Source: an uncultured bacterium (GTDB lineage: Bacteria; Acidobacteriota; Aminicenantia; Aminicenantales; CALLJL01). From it: 64,000 nt of DNA. How positions within the stretch are numbered: position 1 is the first letter of the stretch; every line of letters starts with the position of its first letter. A program made the position numbers and the translations under genes. Shown here in pieces: positions 51,420-59,955 of the stretch. The notes under the pieces were generated by a model, which worked only from the letters and a program-made list of their open reading frames with translations, was not told where the DNA came from and ran no database searches. The stretch spans positions 124,001-188,000 of the forward strand of contig CALLJL010000013.1 in NCBI GenBank assembly GCA_938092135.1, written 5' to 3'.

Positions 51420-53798
51420 ATGGTTCGTTTTGATGACATCCTTGAGAAAGTTATCTCTTCTGGTTATCTATCAGATAAAGACGTTATTCTTTTGAAAAAG
51501 GCCTATGTTTTTGCCGCCGCTGCCCATAAAGGTCAGGTTCGTCGTTCTGGGGAGCCCTATCTTTCCCATCCTCTAGAAGTTACCAATATGCTGGCTGATA
51601 TGGGGTTAGATAAAACCACTTTAATCGCTGGCTTGCTTCATGATGTGCTCGAAGATACTGATGTTACCCTTGAAGAACTCCAAGAGAATTTTGGCTCTGA
51701 GGTGGCCAGGTTGGTTGAAGGGGTAACCAAAATTACAAGAGTGGAACAATCTTCTCCTGAAACCCGTCAAGCTGAAACCATTCGCAAAATAATCCTCGCT
51801 ATGACCGATGATCTTCGGACCGTTTTTATCAAGCTTGCCGATCGCCTTCATAACCTCCAAACCCTCCGTTTCTTGCCTGAAGCCAAGCAACGTCAGATAG
51901 CTCGTGAAACCTTAGAAATTTATGCCCCAATAGCGAATCGATTGGGTATGGGCCGAATTAAAGCTGAGCTCGAGGACTTAGCCTTTCGCTATGTAGCCCC
52001 CAAAGAATATTTCCGCATAGCTGCCATTGTCGAACCTATGAAACAACAGGCTGAGCCTTTACTTCTTCAGTTTAAGGAAAGGTTGGCCAAGATTTTACAG
52101 GAAAACAATATTCCCTGCGAAATTCAGACAAGAATTAAAAGGCTTTACAGCATCTATGAAAAAATGAAGCGTCGTCAAATTAATTTAGACGAGGTCTATG
52201 ATCTTTTAGCCCTGCGGATAATTACCGATAGTGTCCGAAACTGTTATGCTGCTCTGGGAATAATCCATCAGAAATGGCCACCTATTCCCAATCGTTTTCG
52301 AGATTTTATTGCTGTTCCCAAACCTAACCTGTATCAATCCCTCCACACAACGATCATTACTGAAGATAAATTAACTGTCGAAATTCAGATTCGAACTCGC
52401 GAAATGCATGCTCTCGCTGAAAACGGCATTGCTGCCCACTGGCGATATAAGGAAGGGCCCCAGGCCGATCTTATCCAAGAAGACAGACGTCTTGAATGGC
52501 TGCGGGAAATGGTTGAGCTTTACCGAGAACATAAAAATCCTCTTGAATTTCTCAAAGTTTTAAAAACCAATTTGGTGCCAGAAGAAATCTATGTTTTCAC
52601 CCCCAAAGGAAAAGTTATTGCCCTCCCTGCCGGGGCCACTGCCCTTGATTTCGCTTTCAAAATTCATACCGAAATTGGCCTTCATGCAGCCTCAGCCATT
52701 ATCAATGGCCATCCAGTTCCTTTAAAAACATTGCTTAAACCTGGGGATATAGTGGAAATTGTCTCCTCCCCCGAGAAGCAACCCCGTCGTCAGTGGCTTC
52801 GCTGGGTAGTCACTTCGAGTGCCCGCCATCATATTAAACGCTGGTTAAGGCAAAAGGAAAAGGCCAAAAGTATTGAGCTTGGCCGTCGTCTCTGGGAAAG
52901 GGCCTTGAACCGCTATGGGCTTACTTTTGAATTGAAAGACGGCGAAGATGGTCTCTGGCAGCGCCTATCGGCCGCAAGTGGTCTTACTTTCCGAACCCAA
53001 GAGGATTTTTTTGCCGCCCTGGGATATGGTCGTGTAATCATTAATGACCGTTTCTTTGAACGCCTTGGGCTTTCTTTAGATGCCAAAATTAAGGGAAAAA
53101 ATCTCACGATTCCTGAAGGTGGAACTGTTTCTTTATCTTCATCCCCTGAGGTTCAGGACTTTTACCCCAAAAATGATGCTAAAGGGAAATCAGAAGAGGT
53201 TGATAAAGCTAAAATTGAAAAAGGTGAAAAAGAAGAAATAGTCTCCTCAATAAAAATTCCCTCACCTAAATCCCCTTCTTCCGGAACTTTTTTAGCTCGA
53301 ATGGTTGAAAAAGTTAAGGGAATGACCATTAAACAGCCAAAGGTTCAGAGTTCTGTAATGGTTAAAGCAGAAGGAATTGAAAGTGATAGCACTTTGATCA
53401 CCCTTGGCCGTTGCTGTCAGCCTATAAAAGGCGAACCCATTATTGGTTACATCACCCAAGGTAAAGGGATAACCATTCATGCTCTACGTTGCCCTTTGGT
53501 AACCAAAGAAATTCTCGCCGCCGAAAGAATGGTGGATGCCTCTTGGGACCCCGCCTCGGAAGGCTCTTTTCGGGCCTCGCTGCGCATCACAAGCATCGAT
53601 TCCCCTGGCGTCCTGGCCAAGGTGGCCAGTGCCGTAGCTGATTTAAACGGTAATATAACTCGAGCCGAAGTGAAAACCTTTGCCGAAGGTCACTCTCGAA
53701 TTGATTTAAGGCTCACTATTCGCGATATAACCCATCTTGAGGCTATTATTAAAAAAATAGATACGTTAAAAGAAGTGGAATCAGTGGAAAGGATATAA
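51420..53798 (+). CDS. rel: Rel/SpoT bifunctional (p)ppGpp synthetase/hydrolase
   Basis: The 792-residue protein has an HD hydrolase domain (about 25-190; HPLEVTNML, LLHDVLEDTDVT, KLADRLHNLQTL). A synthetase domain (about 235-350; YSIYEKMKRRQINLDEVYDL, RFRDFIAVPKPNLYQSLHT) follows, then TGS (about 385-450; VYVFTPKGKVIALPAGATAL). A Lys/Ser/Glu-rich segment (about 575-630), a conserved Cys region (RCCQPIKGEPIIGY) and a C-terminal ACT domain (about 715-792) complete it. Start 51420 has AAAGG 7 bases upstream; a TTG 6 bases earlier is also possible. An intact HD domain favours a two-function enzyme. Confidence 0.95.
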   Translation: MVRFDDILEKVISSGYLSDKDVILLKKAYVFAAAAHKGQVRRSGEPYLSHPLEVTNMLADMGLDKTTLIAGLLHDVLEDTDVTLEELQENFGSEVARLVEGVTKITRVEQSSPETRQAETIRKIILAMTDDLRTVFIKLADRLHNLQTLRFLPEAKQRQIARETLEIYAPIANRLGMGRIKAELEDLAFRYVAPKEYFRIAAIVEPMKQQAEPLLLQFKERLAKILQENNIPCEIQTRIKRLYSIYEKMKRRQINLDEVYDLLALRIITDSVRNCYAALGIIHQKWPPIPNRFRDFIAVPKPNLYQSLHTTIITEDKLTVEIQIRTREMHALAENGIAAHWRYKEGPQADLIQEDRRLEWLREMVELYREHKNPLEFLKVLKTNLVPEEIYVFTPKGKVIALPAGATALDFAFKIHTEIGLHAASAIINGHPVPLKTLLKPGDIVEIVSSPEKQPRRQWLRWVVTSSARHHIKRWLRQKEKAKSIELGRRLWERALNRYGLTFELKDGEDGLWQRLSAASGLTFRTQEDFFAALGYGRVIINDRFFERLGLSLDAKIKGKNLTIPEGGTVSLSSSPEVQDFYPKNDAKGKSEEVDKAKIEKGEKEEIVSSIKIPSPKSPSSGTFLARMVEKVKGMTIKQPKVQSSVMVKAEGIESDSTLITLGRCCQPIKGEPIIGYITQGKGITIHALRCPLVTKEILAAERMVDASWDPASEGSFRASLRITSIDSPGVLAKVASAVADLNGNITRAEVKTFAEGHSRIDLRLTIRDITHLEAIIKKIDTLKEVESVERI

Positions 53799-53804
53799 TT
53801 TAAA

Positions 53805-53996
53805 TTAAATAGCCTTCTCAACCTTCCCGGAACGAAGGCAACGGGTACAAATCCAGATATAACGATGACCGCCGTTTTGTTTTATTTTTACCCTCTGAAG
53901 GTTAGGTTTCCATTTCCGGCTTGTTACCCGATGGGAATGGCTGATACTACGACCAAAGATCGGGCCGCGAGAGCATATTTCACAAACCTTAGGCAT
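53805..53996 (-). CDS. rpmB: 50S ribosomal protein bL28
   Basis: The 63-residue protein has MPKVCEICSRGPIFGRSISHSHRVTSRKWKPNLQ and ends in WICTRCLRSGKVEKAI. Two CxxC pairs suggest a zinc-binding form. It converges on rel with 6 bases between stops. It is a single-gene unit with a 132-base gap before it. Confidence 0.97.
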   Translation of the reverse strand: MPKVCEICSRGPIFGRSISHSHRVTSRKWKPNLQRVKIKQNGGHRYIWICTRCLRSGKVEKAI

Positions 53997-54128
53997 TTTA
54001 TCCTTCCAGCATTGTTATTGAATCTAAATATATAGCATAAAAAGCCATGCTTTTCCATTGAAGCAAAAAAATTAGTTTTACCTTCTAATTTTCTCTTAGC
54101 CTGATTACGATATTAAATCAGGGTCAGG

Positions 54129-55049
54129 TCAGCTCAAATGGCGGCGCCTTTTAAAGGCAAGCAAAGTATTTCTCATCAGCATAGCTACCGTAAGAGGGCC
54201 AACGCCACCTGGAACAGGAGTAAATAGAGACGATTTTTCCCTGGCCTGAGGATGAACATCGCCCACTATGGTATAACCCTTTTCTTGCCAATCTTGACGT
54301 CTCTTTGGGTCGTCGCCAAAGATTTTCTCAATTAAAGCGGCATCGGAAACATAATTAATTCCCACATCAACCACTATCGCTCCTTCCTTGACGAAGTCGG
54401 ATTGGATGTAAGCTGGCCGACCCATAGCCGCCACCAAGATATCAGCTCTTGAGGCCACTTTGGATAAGTCTTTTGTTCGGGAATGACAGATAGTTACGGT
54501 GGCATTTTCATTAATAAACATGGCCGCCAGGGGCTTACCAACAATGAGACTCCGACCGATGATCACCACTTCCTGACCCTCGATGGTAACGCCGTAAAAT
54601 TTTAAGAGCTCTATAATCCCAGCTGGCGTACATGGTCTTAAGCCAATTTCGTTCATTAAAAGTCGGCCCAGATTAAGGGGATGGAAACCATCCACATCCT
54701 TCTCAGGGGAAATGGCTTCAATTACTTGATTAGTCTGAAATTTTGAGGGCAAAGGAAGCTGAACTAGAATGCCATCAATTTCGGGACTATCATTCAATGA
54801 TTGCAAGCGAGCAATCAGTTCTTCCTGACTTATGCTTTCAGGCAATCTTAGAATTTTCGAAATGATGCCAAGAGATTGGGCCGTTCGTTCCTTGGTCCTC
54901 AGGTAAATTTCCGATGACTTATTTTCACCTACCAGAATACCTATAAGCCTTGGGACCTCGCCCAACTCTTGTTTTATCCGATCAACCTCCCTCTTAACCT
55001 CGGCTTTAATTTTCTCAGCCAGGGTCTTCCCTTCCATTGCCTGGGGCAT
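54129..55049 (-). CDS. folD: Bifunctional methylenetetrahydrofolate dehydrogenase/cyclohydrolase FolD
   Basis: The 306-residue enzyme interconverts one-carbon folates. EIYLRTKERTAQSLGI holds the Tyr/Lys region (Lys in YLRTK), DGILVQLPLP the substrate motif, EKDVDGFHPLNLGRL, CTPAGIIELL and VVIGRSLIVGKPLAAMF the NADP site, with PVPGGVGPLTVAMLM at the end. All family blocks are present. It is divergent from the TPR gene. Confidence 0.96.
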   Translation of the reverse strand: MPQAMEGKTLAEKIKAEVKREVDRIKQELGEVPRLIGILVGENKSSEIYLRTKERTAQSLGIISKILRLPESISQEELIARLQSLNDSPEIDGILVQLPLPSKFQTNQVIEAISPEKDVDGFHPLNLGRLLMNEIGLRPCTPAGIIELLKFYGVTIEGQEVVIIGRSLIVGKPLAAMFINENATVTICHSRTKDLSKVASRADILVAAMGRPAYIQSDFVKEGAIVVDVGINYVSDAALIEKIFGDDPKRRQDWQEKGYTIVGDVHPQAREKSSLFTPVPGGVGPLTVAMLMRNTLLAFKRRRHLS

Positions 55050-55367
55050 AATTTTCCTCCTCGATCGATTGTTTAAAAAATTTGATTGAGAGATTTAAAT
55101 TTTGGATTCAAAGCCAAGAAATTATATCCCCTTTTTTCAATTAAGAATAGAGGTAAAAATCCTTGGAACTTCCTCTATAATAAACAAATTAACTGGAAGG
55201 GAAAAAAGAGTTTTTTAGAGAATATAAAGATCAGCAAGAGAGGAGAAGTAAAAAAAAAGAATAAAACTCTTTATATAGGGATCTCAATTAAAACAGGCTT
55301 TGGCTGGCATTAAGTATTTGAAGATATGGGGTAGAAATGGTATAATAAAAAATAAGCTTTTAATCTT
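55050..55367. other. 318-base divergent gap between folD and the TPR gene
   Basis: The gap is AT-rich and holds a strong promoter for the plus-strand gene (55318-55346). An open frame at 55086-55313 (75 codons, Lys-rich, no ribosome site) is not accepted as a gene. No folD promoter was clear. Confidence 0.6.
55318..55346 (+). promoter_or_regulatory. Sigma-70 promoter of the TPR-lipoprotein-HExxH cluster
   Basis: TTGAAG, exactly 17 bases, perfect TATAAT; predicted start about 15 bases before the ATG of the TPR gene. Confidence 0.7.
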
Positions 55368-55817
55368 ATGATTTTATTTTCTAAATTTAGATTTCTTGTC
55401 AGCGGCCTCCTTTTAGCCTTTGTTTTTTCTCTTCCCCGATGCGCTTCTAAAGGAGAAATAAACCAGCTTCGATTAGGTGTCTGGGCGGCTGAACAGGATC
55501 TCTGGGATGAAGCCATCTTCCGATGGCAAAAGGCTTTAGAAAAGGAACCCAATTCACCTTATATCTATAATAATTTAGCAGTGGCCTATGAAAAAAAGGG
55601 GCTTTGGGAGAAAGCCAGAGAAGCCTATGAAACCGCGCTCAAGCTAGCTCCCAAAAATAAATATATAGAAGCCAATTACAAATATTTTCAAGACCATCTT
55701 AAGGCCATAAAAAAATTTGAAAAGAAAGAAGAAAAAAAAGAGGATCAGGAGGGGAAAAAAAAGGAAAATTATAAGGCAAACACATCTACAAATCCTAAAA
55801 GAGACGTCCTCGATTAA
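55368..55817 (+). CDS. Exported TPR-repeat protein
   Basis: The 149-residue protein has a signal sequence (about 1-25) with Cys in SLPRCASK; the Arg before Cys is poor for a lipobox. Two TPR repeats follow (about 42-75 and 76-109; WDEAIFRWQKALEKEPNSPY, NNLAVAYEKKGLWEKAREAY). The C-terminal 40 residues are Lys/Glu-rich. It is first in a three-gene unit and may be an assembly partner of the large barrel. Ribosome site is weak. Confidence 0.85.
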   Translation: MILFSKFRFLVSGLLLAFVFSLPRCASKGEINQLRLGVWAAEQDLWDEAIFRWQKALEKEPNSPYIYNNLAVAYEKKGLWEKAREAYETALKLAPKNKYIEANYKYFQDHLKAIKKFEKKEEKKEDQEGKKKENYKANTSTNPKRDVLD

Positions 55818-55833
55818 ACTGGATAAAAACTAA

Positions 55834-56601
55834 ATGCGACCTTTTAAATTTCTTAATTTTCTCTTCACTATTTTTTTGGTCAGCTGTGCCTCCGAAATGC
55901 ATCAAAAAATTAAGCTCGATATCCCTGCCTATTCACCCATAAAAATAGAGGAGTTTAATGAATTAGTTCTTGTACCCTTTTTTATTTCAAACGAAGCTCC
56001 AAAGCCTTCTCCTGCCTCTGATAAAGAGAGTTTGGAAGCTCAGAAAGATAAGACCGAAATGGGCTTGACCATCTCTAAGGAAAAGCCAGCTGAATCGAAA
56101 ATGGATGTCCAGAAAGAGCTGATGGGATATTTTAAAATCGAATTTGGTCGCCGTTTCCAAGGAAAAATCCGCCAGGAATCAATCTCCCTGCCTTCACCAG
56201 ATGTCATCCATAACCCTGAATACTGGCAATCTCTTGGGAATAATTCTCCCAATTGCCTCATTTTTACAGGTTATGGCCAATTTCGGGAAGAAATTCGAAA
56301 AGCCATCCTTTATCGCTCTGATCTTTATAGGGCTGAACAATCTGAGAGAGAGCTCTTTGGACCGGAGAAAAAACTGGCTGCTCGCCATGCTTTCACCCTT
56401 GAACTTAATGTGGCCTTGATTCGACCTGACAGGGGGGAAGTAGTCTTCGAGCGAAGTTTTAAGGAAACTAAGCTCACCCCAGATCTGAATTATCCAGCCC
56501 GTTTTGCCTTTTATGAGCTCATTCAGCGAATAAAACTCATTCTTTTCCGGCAGATTTTTGGAGAGGAAAGACCCCAAGAGCGCTATTTACTGATGAAATA
56601 A
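55834..56601 (+). CDS. Lipoprotein of unknown function
   Basis: The 255-residue protein has a clear lipobox (FLVSC, Cys about 18). No known domain was recognised. A polar linker (about 50-90) is followed by a mixed region with CLIFTGYGQF and a Tyr- and Arg-rich segment (YRSDLYRAEQSERELFG), then ALIRPDRGEVVFERSF. That pattern resembles the small lipoproteins that make periplasmic complexes, but no function is claimed. It lies 16 bases after the TPR gene and 15 before the large barrel gene. Confidence 0.8.
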   Translation: MRPFKFLNFLFTIFLVSCASEMHQKIKLDIPAYSPIKIEEFNELVLVPFFISNEAPKPSPASDKESLEAQKDKTEMGLTISKEKPAESKMDVQKELMGYFKIEFGRRFQGKIRQESISLPSPDVIHNPEYWQSLGNNSPNCLIFTGYGQFREEIRKAILYRSDLYRAEQSERELFGPEKKLAARHAFTLELNVALIRPDRGEVVFERSFKETKLTPDLNYPARFAFYELIQRIKLILFRQIFGEERPQERYLLMK

Positions 56602-56616
56602 AGGAGAAGAGTTGAA

Positions 56617-59600
56617 GTGAAAAAGATTTATTTTATTCTTTTAGCCATTATTTACTTTATATGTTTTTCCACACCTGGATATTCCTCACCCCAAAGCTTC
56701 CGACCCGGATTGCTTTTCCGACCAGGCTTAAGACAGCAATTCTATTTTCCTTATTACGGCAAGAATAAAATAAACTATGAAGATTTTCAGTGGAAAACAT
56801 ATTCAACCGACCATTTTACTATTTATTTTTATGTCAATGAGCTTGATCTTGTTTCCACCTTGGCTACAGTGGCTGAAAGGGCCTATTTTAGGTTATCGGA
56901 AATCCTGAAACATCATTTAAGCCGACCCACTCCTTTAATTTATTATCGTACCTATACCGATTTCGAGCAAACCAATCTTTTCCAGGTTTCTGAAGGTATC
57001 CTTGGGGTAAGCGAGCCTGTCCTGCATCGGGTTGCTCTTCATGGTGATATGCCTGTTGATGAGCTCCTTGATCTTGTTGTCCATGAATTAACCCATATAT
57101 TTCAGTTTGACCTCCTTTGGGGTAAAGAGCTTGCTCCTATTTATTCAGTTGTCCAGCCACCTTTATGGGTTTTTGAGGGATTGAGCGAATATCTTACCGG
57201 CCGGTGGTCACCATGGTCTTCTCTGATTGTCCGCGATGCTGTCCTCAATGACCGCATGCCTGAATTAAGAGAAGATGGCGAATTTATTTTACGCTACCCC
57301 CTGCCTCGCGATCCAGCCTACGATTTTGGCCATGCTCTTTATGAATTTATAGTGGATCGGTTTGGCCAAAATGCCATCCGCGAATTCTGGTCAAGCCTGC
57401 GCAATTTGCCCGCAATCCCGTTGAGCCGGCCTGACTTTATCAAACGAAGTTTTAATCTTAAAACCAAGGAATTCAATCAGGCCTTTAAGCGCTACCTCCG
57501 AGAAAAGGCGAGGCCCTTTCTCCTCAGAGAAAATCCAGAAGACTATAGCATTACTCTCGGCCCTGAATTTCCCATGAATCCCTATTATTTTGCTTTTAGC
57601 CATACCCTTTCTCCCTCCGGTGACATTGCCGCTACAATCACTTACAATGCCAAAGATGAAGATATCGATATCGTTCTTATTTCCACGAAAGACGGCCGGG
57701 TCATCAAGAATATCACTAAGGGTTATACAAGCCGCTATGAATATATTCGGTTCGAAGTTGATCCCTCTTCTGGACCGGGCCTTGCCTGGTCACCTGAAGG
57801 TGACCGTATTGCCTTTTTTGGCCGCCATGGCCGGCGTTATTCCCTTTTCATCATTGATGCCTTCAAAGGAAAGACCTTAAAAAAATTTGCTATACCCTAT
57901 GATCAGCCCACTGCTCCTTGCTTTGACCCCGATGGTGATAAATTGTTATTTACGGCTTTCGAGCGAGGCCACCGGGATATTTTCCAAATTGATCTTAAAA
58001 CAGGAGAAATTGCTAATCTCACTCAAGATTCAATATTTGAAAAAGCCCCATCCCTTTCTCCCGATGGTCAATGGCTGGCTTTTACCGTCCGGGAAGATGG
58101 CTATGACCATATTGTCATCGCCCCGAGAAACGATTTGAATCAGCGCCGCCGTCTGACTTCAGGACAATGGAACGCTATTACCCCGGTCTTTTCCCCTGAT
58201 GGACAGAAAATTTATTTTTCCGGCGATGAAAGGGAGGCCTATAACCTATATGTCTATGATTTAAAAAATTCAACTATAAACCGCTTGACCGATGTGCGCA
58301 CGGGCAATTTTTTCCCCTGCCCGATCCGAAGCGATCCCAAAAAAATTGTTTTTGCCTCTTTTAATAAAGGCTCTTTCCAGCTATTTAAATCAGAGTTTGA
58401 TTTAACAACAACTGAGATAATTAAAGAGAAGCAAAATTCAAAGGATAACGATGCCGCTAACAATCTGACTTTCCTTTCATTTTATGGTCAAGAGGATTTA
58501 GCCCAAAAAGAGATGGAAATAAAGGTCACCATAGACCCCACAAAAATTAAGCCTTATCAAGGTCTTGACAAGCTCTTTTTAACCGAAAGGCCACCCATCG
58601 ATGCCGCTGTTTCCACTGATGGTTCAGTTTACGGGGGATCTGTAATTACTCTTTCCGATATGCTGGCCGACCACACCTTTCTGTTTATGGCTACCCAGGT
58701 CAGAAGTTTCCGTTCCTATTTCATCGGCTATTTAAATCAAAAAAGAAGACTTCAATTCCTGACCATGGCTTATGATCTTACTGAATATTATTATACCCCC
58801 TATGATTATCTCGATCCCACACTCTATTATTATGATTATCTCACCTACCAGGACGCCATGGCTACTAGACAAATTACTGCAGCCGAATTCGCCGGTTATT
58901 ACCCCCTTAATCGCTATCATCGCTTAGAATTCAGCCTTGGAGCCTATCATTATGAGGAAAATTATCTCGATCCTTTCACTCTCCGTTTTTTCAGTCCTGG
59001 CGCTTATGGCCTTTTCTGGAATGGAAACATCCTTCAGGCCTCTCTCTCCCTTATCGGTGAAACCACCTTTTTTAAATATTATGGCCCGGCTAGCGGGTAT
59101 ACCTATCGTTTCACCATAAATCAGGCTCTACCTGTTTCTTCTTCTTTTTTTTCTAATACAACGATTCAGGCGGACATAAGAAAATATTTCTATTTAACTG
59201 AAGACATTGTTTTAGCCCTGAGATGGGAAGGCTTTGCCAGCCGTGGTCGAGACCCCTGGGTATTTTATTATGGAGGCAACAACCAGGTCAGATCAGCCAA
59301 TTTTTATAATCTAATCGCCACTGAGGGCTGGTATTTGAACGCTGAACTTCGTTTCCCTCTTATTAATGCGGCCTTAACCATTTTAGGCCAGATTGGCCCT
59401 TTAAGGGGTGTTTTTTTCTTTGACGTCACTCGATCGAAAGTCAAAGGCTATCCGGCTAAATTTTATCGCTTCGAGGGCGATTATTTCTCGCCAATTATTC
59501 ATGAATTTGAAGCTATTGGCTCCTATGGCTATGGTTTTCAGTTCTTCCTTCTGGGCTTACCTATCCACCTTGAATTCGTCAAGCGGCTTGAATTTTCCTC

Positions 59601-59673
59601 TCTACGTCGGCCCCTTGATTTTTCTTCTTACGGCCGTTTTGAAACCAAGCTCTGGATAGGTTTTGACTTCTAA
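56617..59673 (+). CDS. Large exported HExxH metalloprotease-like, TolB-propeller, outer-membrane barrel protein
   Basis: The 1018-residue protein starts at a GTG with AAGGAG upstream. A signal peptide (cleavage near YSSP) is followed by a peptidase-MA-like domain (about 50-290) with HELTH at 156-160 and a possible third ligand Glu187 in FEGLSEY. A TolB-like beta-propeller lies at about 325-610, with repeats such as LAWSPEGDRIAFFG, FDPDGDKLLFTAFERG, LSPDGQWLAFTVRED and FSPDGQKIYFSGDER. A beta-barrel region occupies about 660-1018, ending RFETKLWIGFDF. It is probably an outer-membrane protease-like machine. The substrate is unknown. Confidence 0.88.
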   Translation: MKKIYFILLAIIYFICFSTPGYSSPQSFRPGLLFRPGLRQQFYFPYYGKNKINYEDFQWKTYSTDHFTIYFYVNELDLVSTLATVAERAYFRLSEILKHHLSRPTPLIYYRTYTDFEQTNLFQVSEGILGVSEPVLHRVALHGDMPVDELLDLVVHELTHIFQFDLLWGKELAPIYSVVQPPLWVFEGLSEYLTGRWSPWSSLIVRDAVLNDRMPELREDGEFILRYPLPRDPAYDFGHALYEFIVDRFGQNAIREFWSSLRNLPAIPLSRPDFIKRSFNLKTKEFNQAFKRYLREKARPFLLRENPEDYSITLGPEFPMNPYYFAFSHTLSPSGDIAATITYNAKDEDIDIVLISTKDGRVIKNITKGYTSRYEYIRFEVDPSSGPGLAWSPEGDRIAFFGRHGRRYSLFIIDAFKGKTLKKFAIPYDQPTAPCFDPDGDKLLFTAFERGHRDIFQIDLKTGEIANLTQDSIFEKAPSLSPDGQWLAFTVREDGYDHIVIAPRNDLNQRRRLTSGQWNAITPVFSPDGQKIYFSGDEREAYNLYVYDLKNSTINRLTDVRTGNFFPCPIRSDPKKIVFASFNKGSFQLFKSEFDLTTTEIIKEKQNSKDNDAANNLTFLSFYGQEDLAQKEMEIKVTIDPTKIKPYQGLDKLFLTERPPIDAAVSTDGSVYGGSVITLSDMLADHTFLFMATQVRSFRSYFIGYLNQKRRLQFLTMAYDLTEYYYTPYDYLDPTLYYYDYLTYQDAMATRQITAAEFAGYYPLNRYHRLEFSLGAYHYEENYLDPFTLRFFSPGAYGLFWNGNILQASLSLIGETTFFKYYGPASGYTYRFTINQALPVSSSFFSNTTIQADIRKYFYLTEDIVLALRWEGFASRGRDPWVFYYGGNNQVRSANFYNLIATEGWYLNAELRFPLINAALTILGQIGPLRGVFFFDVTRSKVKGYPAKFYRFEGDYFSPIIHEFEAIGSYGYGFQFFLLGLPIHLEFVKRLEFSSLRRPLDFSSYGRFETKLWIGFDF

Positions 59674-59837
59674 CTTTATTCTTCCTTTCAATAAGATAAG
59701 CTATTATTTCTATTGAATATCTTTTTTTGGCCTAATAAATTTTTTGACCTTTATTTAAGAAAAATTAAAAATTTTTTTGAAGCATTTTATTTATTTATTT
59801 TCAATAACTTAAAAAAGGGGCAAATTTGACCCAACTC

Positions 59838-59866
59838 TTGAAATCAGTCTTTTTCAATGTTATATT
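59838..59866 (+). promoter_or_regulatory. Sigma-70 promoter of dnaA
   Basis: TTGAAA, exactly 17 bases, TATATT. Predicted start near 59873 puts all DnaA boxes in the leader, and puts the upstream in-frame ATG at 59857 before the transcript start. Confidence 0.65.
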
Positions 59867-59911
59867 CAAAAAGCTTATCCCCGGATGATACGGATGATGG
59901 TGAGCATTTCT

Positions 59912-59943
59912 TTTTCCACAATTGTGGAAAAATCTGTGGAAAA
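59912..59943. promoter_or_regulatory. Three DnaA-box-like sites, two palindromic
   Basis: TTTTCCACA (plus strand) at 59912, then minus-strand copies at 59923 and 59935, spaced 11 and 12 bases, about one helix turn. All sit between the promoter and the dnaA start. Confidence 0.7.
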
Positions 59944-59955
59944 GTTGGAAAGACT

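Larger units (their letters stand above)
59674..59955. other. Probable origin or dnaA control region with DnaA-box cluster
   Basis: This 282-base gap before dnaA has a very AT-rich part (about 59740-59815), then the dnaA promoter and DnaA-box-like sites. The boxes are TTTTCCACA at 59912-59920 and its complement at 59923-59931 and 59935-59943, each one mismatch from TTATCCACA. A weaker TTATCCCCG lies at 59875-59883. The first two boxes form a perfect 22-base palindrome at 59911-59932. Position next to dnaA and AT-rich flanks fit oriC; autoregulation of dnaA is an alternative. Confidence 0.7.

Noticed and set aside
55086-55552. Lys-rich 75-codon plus frame and an 80-codon minus frame near the TPR gene
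   Set aside because: No ribosome site or family; one overlaps the strong promoter of the TPR gene, the other is antisense to that gene.
59857-59955. Upstream in-frame ATG extending dnaA by 33 codons
   Set aside because: It lies inside the predicted promoter, the added residues have no DnaA similarity, and they would cover the DnaA-box cluster.
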